From assembly GCA_027056215.1 (NCBI GenBank), contig JALULO010000134.1, forward strand, positions 1-10,206: 10,206 bases of DNA, read 5' to 3'. Made by a program: the position numbers and the translations under genes. The first letter of the stretch is position 1; each line of letters starts with the position of its first letter. This document shows positions 5,520-10,206 of the stretch, in pieces. The notes below the pieces were generated by a model. The model was not told the DNA's origin. It worked only from the letters and a program-made list of their open reading frames with translations, and ran no database searches. Source of the stretch: Campylobacterales bacterium (GTDB lineage: Bacteria > Campylobacterota > Campylobacteria > Campylobacterales > QNZT01).

Positions 5520-5636
5520 ATATTTAAACGATATACTTAAGTATTGTTATTAATTTGTAGTTTTTATGACAATATCATACTATAAATAAATTATAAAAAT
5601 ATAAAATACTTAATTTTTTAAAAGGATATTTTAATT
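5520..5636 (+). promoter_or_regulatory. AT-rich upstream region of glmU (promoter not clearly resolved)
   Basis: This is the glmU side of the roughly 190-base divergent gap between motA and glmU. It is very AT-rich with several TATAAA-like words. One arrangement is TTGTAG (5555-5560), 17 bases, TACTAT (5578-5583), but TATAAA at 5581 or 5592 would serve as well, and I cannot choose. The ribosome site AAAGGA (5621-5626) lies 10 bases before the glmU ATG. A 12-base palindrome ATACTTAAGTAT sits at 5533-5544; perfect palindromes of this size are expected by chance in DNA this AT-rich. Confidence 0.35.
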
Positions 5637-6929
5637 ATGACAAATAATTCTGTAATTATCTTGGCGGCTGGTAAAGGTACACGGATGAAATCTACACGTC
5701 CTAAAGTTTTACATGAAATCTCTGGATTTCCCATGTTGTATTATGCTATAAAAGATGCACAAAAATTAAGTGATGATATCACAGTGGTACTTTACCATCA
5801 AGCAGAACTTGTACAAGAGAGTATGGAGAGATATTTTGACAATATCAACTATGTATTACAAGATCATGTAAACTATCCTGGTACGGGTGGAGCAGTGATG
5901 AATATCGATGTCAAACACGATAAAGTATTGGTTCTAAATGGTGATATGCCTCTTATCGAAGCAGATGAACTTGAAAAGTTTAGCCAGATTGATGCAGATA
6001 TCGTTATGAGTGTCATTAAGATGGATGACTCTTCCGGATATGGAAGGGTTGTGATTGATGGTGATGAAGTTGTTAAAATTGTGGAAGAGAAAGATGCTTC
6101 TATCACAGAAAAAGCCATCAAAACAGTCAATGCCGGTATTTACCTTTTTAAACGTAAAATACTTGAAAGCTATCTTCCTAAACTGAGCAATGACAATGCA
6201 CAAGAAGAATATTATTTGACAGATGTAGTAGAATTAGCGAAAAATGATGGTTATAAAGTAGCGCCTTTGTATGTCAAAGAAGAAAATTTTAAAGGTGTAA
6301 ACTCTAAATATGATCTGAGTTGTGCTGAAGAAATCATGCAAAGACGTATCAAGAAAAACTTTATGATGGCGGGAGTTACGATGCATTTACCTGATACGAT
6401 TTATATTCATTCGGATGTTAAGATTGAAGGTGAATCTATCATCGAACAGGGTGTAACTTTACTTCATGGAACAAAGATTGTAGAGAGTCATATCAAAGCA
6501 AACTCTGTTATAGAAGATAGTAAGATAGTCAATTCAACTATTGGTCCTATCGCAAGGGTGCGTCCTAAAAGTGAACTTTATGATACCCATATTGGAAATT
6601 ATGTAGAAGTTAAAAAGTCGATTTTAAAAGGTGTTAAAGCAGGGCATTTAAGCTATCTTGGTGATTGTGAAATCGATGAAGGAAGCAATATAGGAGCAGG
6701 AACGATCACCTGTAATTATGATGGTAAAAATAAATATAAAACGATTATTGGTAAAAATGTATTTATAGGTAGTGATACGCAGATAGTAGCACCGGTTGTT
6801 ATCGAAGATGAAGTACTTATCGCTGCTGGTACAACAGTCAATAAAGATGTTAAAAAAGGATCACTTGCTATCAGCAGAACAAACTTAAAAACAGTAGAAG
6901 GTTTTTTCGACAAATTTTTTAATGAATAG
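5637..6929 (+). CDS. glmU: Bifunctional UDP-GlcNAc pyrophosphorylase / glucosamine-1-phosphate acetyltransferase
   Basis: GlmU acetylates glucosamine-1-phosphate and then couples it to UTP, giving UDP-N-acetylglucosamine for peptidoglycan and lipopolysaccharide. The N-terminal uridylyltransferase half has LAAGKGTRM at 9-17 with Lys22 following, PGTGGAV at 81-87 and NGDMPL at 101-106. From about 245 the C-terminal half is a left-handed beta helix of hexapeptide repeats. It includes VRPKSEL at 308-314, the catalytic His337 in GHLSYLGD, and NIGAGTITCNYDGKNKYKT at 351-369, which binds acetyl-CoA. At 430 residues it is shorter than E. coli GlmU (456), which fits Campylobacterota. It leads the plus-strand operon and is divergent from motA. 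All visible active-site motifs are intact, so the enzyme should work in both steps. Confidence 0.97.
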   Translation: MTNNSVIILAAGKGTRMKSTRPKVLHEISGFPMLYYAIKDAQKLSDDITVVLYHQAELVQESMERYFDNINYVLQDHVNYPGTGGAVMNIDVKHDKVLVLNGDMPLIEADELEKFSQIDADIVMSVIKMDDSSGYGRVVIDGDEVVKIVEEKDASITEKAIKTVNAGIYLFKRKILESYLPKLSNDNAQEEYYLTDVVELAKNDGYKVAPLYVKEENFKGVNSKYDLSCAEEIMQRRIKKNFMMAGVTMHLPDTIYIHSDVKIEGESIIEQGVTLLHGTKIVESHIKANSVIEDSKIVNSTIGPIARVRPKSELYDTHIGNYVEVKKSILKGVKAGHLSYLGDCEIDEGSNIGAGTITCNYDGKNKYKTIIGKNVFIGSDTQIVAPVVIEDEVLIAAGTTVNKDVKKGSLAISRTNLKTVEGFFDKFFNE

Positions 6930-6933
6930 ATAA

Positions 6934-6949
6934 AGAGGGGAAGAGGGGA
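6934..6949 (+). repeat. Tandem 8-base repeat carrying two Shine-Dalgarno-like sites before coaBC
   Basis: AGAGGGGA occurs twice in direct tandem (6934-6941 and 6942-6949), filling most of the 20-base gap between glmU and coaBC. The second copy is only one base from the coaBC ATG, too close for normal use. The first copy (GAGGGG 6935-6940) has a 9-base spacer and is the likely ribosome site. Confidence 0.7.
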
Positions 6950-8209
6950 ATGTTGTTAGAGGGAAAAAACATATTGGTTGGTGTTACAGGAAGTATCGCC
7001 ATCTATAAAAGCTTGGAGTTGATTCGCCTGTTTATCAAAGCTGGCGCACAAGTACGGGTTGTTATGAGTGAATCAGCACAGCGGTTTATAAACCCTTTAA
7101 CATTTGAGGCAATCAGTGGACATGAAGTACTTCATTCACAAACAGAATCTTGGGCAAATGACAATAATCATATAGATCTTGCAAAATGGGCAAACTTATA
7201 TGTTATCGCACCCGTTACTGCGAACACGATCAACAAGCTTTCAAATGGTATAGCAGATAACCTTATCACCCAAATCGCACTGGCATTTCAAGGAAATATC
7301 TTACTCGCTCCCGCAGCAAATACTAATATGTACCAAAACAATACAACCAAAGCCTCTTTAAAAATGTTAAAGATTTTAAATTTTGAAGAAATTGTGCCTC
7401 AAAAAAAGTTACTTGCATGTGGTGATGAAGGTGTAGGTGCGTTGGCTGATCCTACAGAGATATTTCATAAAAGTGCACAGATGCTTTTAAAAGAGCCTTT
7501 TTGGACAAATCGCCGTGTAGTTGTAACTGGTGGTGGGACGGTTGAAAAGATAGATGATGTACGCTATATCTCAAACTTCTCAAGTGGAAAAATGGCAGCA
7601 GCTTTGGGTAAAGCACTCTACTACAAAGGTGCAGATGTTTGTTTACTTGCAACGCAAAAGATTGTAGATATTCCTGAAGATGTTTATGTGATAGAAGTAG
7701 AGGATTCAAAAGAGTTAAAAGAGTATCTTGTTGATGCGATTCGTGTGGCAAAAAAGGGTGTTTTAACAAAAGCGACCTTGATGGATGACTCTGTTCCTGA
7801 GTTGATTCAAAAAAAGCCATATCTTTTTATGGCAGCTGCTGTGAGTGATTTTGTTCCTAAATATCCCCAACAAGGAAAAGTTAAAAAAGAGAGTCTTGGA
7901 GATACTTGGATGTTGGAACTTGTTAAAAATGAGGATATCTTAGCTTCTGTTAACAAAGAGGGTATTTTTGCAGTTGGATTTAAAGCAGAGAGTGATGCAA
8001 ACAGTGCCTTAAATCATGCGACGGCTATGTTACAGAAAAAAGAACTCGATGCAGTTTGTTTAAACAATGTTTCTGATAATCCTTTTGGAAGTGATGAAAA
8101 TGAAATTACTTTGATCACCAAATCAGAACAGTTTTCACTACCTAAAGCCAATAAACTTGCTCTCTCTTTATCCCTTTTGGAGAAGTTATCCCAACTTGGT
8201 GACAGATGA
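6950..8209 (+). CDS. coaBC: Bifunctional phosphopantothenoylcysteine synthetase/decarboxylase CoaBC (Dfp)
   Basis: CoaBC carries out two steps of coenzyme A synthesis: CTP-dependent joining of 4'-phosphopantothenate to cysteine, then FMN-dependent decarboxylation to 4'-phosphopantetheine. The N-terminal CoaC domain (about 1-180) has the GVTGSIA flavin-fold start at 11-17, His74 in NHIDLAKWAN, APVTANTINKLSNGIADNL at 87-105, a PAANTNMY substrate clamp at 121-128 and catalytic Cys157 in LACGDEGVG. The CoaB domain (about 187-419) has VVTGGGTVEKIDDVRYISN with Asn209, SSGKMAAALGKAL, AAAVSDFVPK at 295-304 and the lysine-rich loop near 310-313. A stretch of about 20-25 residues before AAAVSD (near 266-290) is longer than in E. 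coli. The gene follows glmU by 20 bases and overlaps the next gene by 4 bases (ATGA). Confidence 0.96.
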   Translation: MLLEGKNILVGVTGSIAIYKSLELIRLFIKAGAQVRVVMSESAQRFINPLTFEAISGHEVLHSQTESWANDNNHIDLAKWANLYVIAPVTANTINKLSNGIADNLITQIALAFQGNILLAPAANTNMYQNNTTKASLKMLKILNFEEIVPQKKLLACGDEGVGALADPTEIFHKSAQMLLKEPFWTNRRVVVTGGGTVEKIDDVRYISNFSSGKMAAALGKALYYKGADVCLLATQKIVDIPEDVYVIEVEDSKELKEYLVDAIRVAKKGVLTKATLMDDSVPELIQKKPYLFMAAAVSDFVPKYPQQGKVKKESLGDTWMLELVKNEDILASVNKEGIFAVGFKAESDANSALNHATAMLQKKELDAVCLNNVSDNPFGSDENEITLITKSEQFSLPKANKLALSLSLLEKLSQLGDR

Positions 8210-8973
8210 TTTCCCAGCTGAGTCAAATTGCTAAAATTGACCTATTGTTGGCGAAGCTTAGTACAAAACGTTTTAATGCTGTATTGCCTGTCAATATCGA
8301 TGTTATTAAAAAGAGTGATCCTCAAAAGTATTTATTACAAATTGGTAATAAAGAGGTCAATACAAAAAGTAGTTTAGAACTGGAAGTGGGGAAAAAGTAC
8401 TGGGGTGTGATGAAAGAACAAACGCAAACACACACTGTCTCACTTTCAAAACTTCTTTTAAAACCAAACTTTTTACAACATACAAAACGCTCTTTACTCC
8501 CTGAATTTACACCCCAAAAGATGGTTGGACTTTTAGCAAAGGAGTCACCCAAAACTGAGTTAAAGACGCAACTTTTAGAACATCTCTCAACAGCAACAAG
8601 TAAGCAAGATTTTATGACTATCACAAACATGATCGCAGCTCTCAATAGTGATGTTTTTTCGATGCTATTAAAGCATAATGATAAAAGTACGATGTTTCAA
8701 TTTAAGAAGCGAAAATCTCAAAGCAAAACTTCAAGTGAAGATGGTATGATAGACTTTTATGCCGCTTTTGAACATTTAGGACCGGTCGATGGTGTCGTTG
8801 AAGTTAAAGGGGATATCAAAAGAGTTGTGCTTTATTTGTATTATGAACAGAGTCTGGAGTTTTTACAAAACGAGTTGTCACAGCTGGATTTTCAAGGTCA
8901 GCTTTATCCTAAAAAAGGTAAAATCGCACCTTTGTATGAACCGGTTTCATCGCTCTTGGATATAAAAGGATAG
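8206..8973 (+). CDS. Hypothetical protein with FliK-like C-terminal region
   Basis: This is a 255-residue protein without signal peptide or membrane segment. Residues 1-75 look like a compact beta-rich unit ending in ELEVGKKYWGVMKE. Residues 76-180 are helical and polar with a basic patch (KKRKSQSK, about 167-174). Residues about 183-255 read FEHLGPVDGVVEVKGDIKRV, then a helix EQSLEFLQNELSQLDFQG. This is the layout of the flagellar hook-length control C-terminal domain (LG-x-V, alternating beta strands, a helix carrying L-x3-L, then G). The similarity is by eye and weak, so a role in hook-length control or another flagellar or secretion process is inference only. It overlaps coaBC by 4 bases (ATGA) and ends 5 bases before uppS. 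C. jejuni has, as I recall, an uncharacterised gene in the same place. Confidence 0.8.
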   Translation: MISQLSQIAKIDLLLAKLSTKRFNAVLPVNIDVIKKSDPQKYLLQIGNKEVNTKSSLELEVGKKYWGVMKEQTQTHTVSLSKLLLKPNFLQHTKRSLLPEFTPQKMVGLLAKESPKTELKTQLLEHLSTATSKQDFMTITNMIAALNSDVFSMLLKHNDKSTMFQFKKRKSQSKTSSEDGMIDFYAAFEHLGPVDGVVEVKGDIKRVVLYLYYEQSLEFLQNELSQLDFQGQLYPKKGKIAPLYEPVSSLLDIKG

Positions 8974-8978
8974 ATATT

Positions 8979-9662
8979 ATGAACGAATTAAAACATATTG
9001 CGATTATCATGGATGGCAATGGGCGATGGGCTAAAAAACAAGGTTTTCTAAAACGTATCGTGGGTCATGAAGAGGGTGCGAAAAGGGTGCGTGAACTCAC
9101 AATCCACGCGTCAAATATGGGTGTAAGATATCTTACCTTGTATGCCTTTAGCACAGAAAACTGGAAACGACCTGAAGGAGAAGTCAGCTTTTTGATGAAG
9201 TTGATGGATCGATATCTTAAAAATGAATTAAGCCTTTTTTTAGAAAACAATGTACGTTTTGAGACGATTGGTGAGATTGAAAAACTACCCCAAAGTTTGC
9301 AAGAACGTATCGCATATACCAAAGAGAAAACAGCACATTTTACAGGTTTGACACAAGTTTTGGCTGTAAACTATGGTTCAAAAAATGAAATCGTACGAGC
9401 GGCAAATAAAGCGATTTTAGCAGGTAACCAGATCGATGAAGAGCATTTTGATAATTTGTTGGATACAGCGGGGATGGATCCTGTTGATATCTTGATTCGT
9501 ACAGGCGGGGATAAACGTTTGTCCAATTATCTCTTATGGCAAGCCGCATATAGTGAACTCTTTTTTACAGATACGCTATGGCCTGATTTTACAACTGATA
9601 AACTAGATGAAATCATCGACGTATTTAAAGGTGTAGAGCGAAGATTTGGAGCAGTAAAATGA
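8979..9662 (+). CDS. uppS: Undecaprenyl diphosphate synthase (cis-prenyltransferase)
   Basis: UppS adds eight isopentenyl units to farnesyl diphosphate to make the C55 lipid carrier used for peptidoglycan and surface glycans. The 227-residue protein shows all conserved regions of the cis-prenyltransferase family: IMDGNGRWAK at 10-19 with catalytic Asp12, GHEEGAKRVRE at 29-39, YAFSTENWKRP at 55-65, and ILIRTGGDKRLSNYLLWQ at 171-188 with the diphosphate-binding Arg174, Arg180 and Ser182, followed by YSELFFTDTLWPDF. It is shorter than E. coli UppS (253) but similar to Campylobacter forms. The ribosome site AAAGGA (8965-8970) is formed by the last two codons of the upstream gene, with an 8-base spacer. 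Its TGA stop overlaps the ATG of the prepilin peptidase. Together with glmU it supplies envelope precursors. Confidence 0.97.
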   Translation: MNELKHIAIIMDGNGRWAKKQGFLKRIVGHEEGAKRVRELTIHASNMGVRYLTLYAFSTENWKRPEGEVSFLMKLMDRYLKNELSLFLENNVRFETIGEIEKLPQSLQERIAYTKEKTAHFTGLTQVLAVNYGSKNEIVRAANKAILAGNQIDEEHFDNLLDTAGMDPVDILIRTGGDKRLSNYLLWQAAYSELFFTDTLWPDFTTDKLDEIIDVFKGVERRFGAVK

Positions 9663-10206
9663 GTCAAATGTGGTTAGAAGGTGCGATTGTTACCCTGTTT
9701 GGATTGCTATTTGGTTCATTTTTAAATGTTTTGATCTTACGTATTCCAAAAGAAGAGAGTATCGTATTTCCAGGTTCTCACTGCCCAAAATGTAACAATA
9801 AACTAAAATGGTGGCATAATATACCACTTCTTTCATGGTTTATGTTAAGAGGTAAATGTTACTTTTGTAAAAGTGATATCTCATGGCAATATCCTCTTAT
9901 CGAGTTTACATCAGCAGTTATTTTTGCACTGGCATACTGGAAAGTTGGAAATATTCCTTATAGCATTGTTGTTGGATTGGTATTTTCTTTGTTGCTGGGA
10001 TTGTCTATGATTGATCTCCGCTATAAAGCAGTGCCGGATAGCTTAAATCTCTCAGCACTAACTTTGTCTATCTTCGCTTCGCCTTTGATCCTTTCAAATC
10101 TGATCAATGCACTGTTGTTCGCTGGTGGATTTTCACTGCTTAGATTTTATGTCTCATATTTTGCAAAAAAAGAGGCTTTGGGTGAGGCAGATATCATGAT
10201 CGCTGC
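9659..10206 (+). CDS. Type IV prepilin peptidase (A24 family), C-terminus cut by window edge
   Basis: This membrane aspartic peptidase cleaves the leader of type IV pilins or pseudopilins and, in many relatives, methylates the new N-terminus. 182 residues are visible. Hydrophobic segment 10-28 is followed by a cytoplasmic loop with a zinc-type four-cysteine motif, CPKC (Cys42, Cys45) and CYFC (Cys67, Cys70), around WWHNIPLLSW. Several membrane helices follow. The two catalytic aspartates are Asp119 in SMIDLRYKAVPD and Asp178 in LGEADIMI, where GEAD stands in for the usual GxGD. The ATG overlaps the uppS stop by 4 bases (ATGA), with GGAG 7 bases upstream. Such a gene follows uppS in Campylobacter as I recall and has been linked there to natural transformation. 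Names pilD, comC or gspO would all be defensible; I leave the symbol empty. Confidence 0.93.
   Translation, partial: MSQMWLEGAIVTLFGLLFGSFLNVLILRIPKEESIVFPGSHCPKCNNKLKWWHNIPLLSWFMLRGKCYFCKSDISWQYPLIEFTSAVIFALAYWKVGNIPYSIVVGLVFSLLLGLSMIDLRYKAVPDSLNLSALTLSIFASPLILSNLINALLFAGGFSLLRFYVSYFAKKEALGEADIMIA

Noticed and set aside
5533..5544. 12-base palindrome ATACTTAAGTAT as a regulator binding site between motA and glmU
   Set aside because: The arms do not extend beyond six pairs, and such palindromes are expected by chance in DNA this AT-rich; there is no second copy to support an operator.
7452..7820. Open frame of 122 codons on the minus strand within coaBC
   Set aside because: It lies fully inside a well-conserved gene, has an unnatural Leu/His/Ser-rich composition, and lacks a promoter or ribosome site.
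1..10206. Mobile elements, CRISPR arrays, toxin-antitoxin or defence genes, tRNA or riboswitches
   Set aside because: I looked in the gaps and on both strands and found no repeats with spacers, transposase motifs, terminal inverted repeats or structured leader; the gaps are short and AT-rich.

Overview
This AT-rich, gene-dense window looks like a chromosomal segment from a Campylobacterota (epsilonproteobacterial) relative. The signs are the proteins themselves (short GlmU, short UppS, Campylobacterota-like RecN, TrmA and CoaBC) and the order fliP / glmU / coaBC / unknown gene / uppS / prepilin peptidase, which I recall from Campylobacter jejuni. The flagellar stator is not the usual Campylobacter/Helicobacter form but resembles Vibrio PomA/PomB. 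That suggests a free-living, possibly marine, lineage such as Sulfurimonas or Sulfurovum; the genus is inference. I see no tRNA, rRNA, insertion sequence, phage gene, CRISPR array or defence system, and no gene-free stretch longer than about 190 bases.

Layout. (1) Minus strand, 1661 down to the left edge: an unrecognised membrane-anchored protein, NAD kinase (nadK) and the start of the DNA-repair ATPase recN. (2) Plus strand, 1786-2007: a small Pro/Ala/Val-rich lipoprotein with its own promoter, ending at a strong hairpin terminator. (3) Minus strand, 5436 down to 2044: motA - motB - fliP - trmA, tightly packed, with a near-perfect sigma-28 (FliA) promoter in front of motA. (4) Plus strand, 5637 to the right edge: glmU - coaBC - unknown gene with a FliK-like C-terminal end - uppS - prepilin peptidase (cut by the window edge), joined by short gaps or ATGA overlaps.

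How the genes work together. Block 3 encodes the ion-driven torque generator (MotA/MotB), an integral-membrane part of the flagellar export gate (FliP), and a tRNA m5U54 methyltransferase that appears to ride along. Block 4 groups cell-envelope precursor synthesis (UDP-GlcNAc by GlmU, undecaprenyl diphosphate by UppS), coenzyme A synthesis (CoaBC), a possible flagellar hook-length-like protein, and the peptidase that matures type IV pilins and pseudopilins.

The window is mostly housekeeping and flagellar genes, and I do not see an undescribed multi-gene system. The points most worth a second look are: a probable AUU start codon for fliP; a TrmA carrying the four cysteines expected of an RlmD-type iron-sulfur site; a PomAB-type stator in place of the usual epsilonproteobacterial MotAB; the sigma-28 promoter placed ahead of an operon containing the early gene fliP; and a FliK-like domain in the unknown gene between coaBC and uppS.
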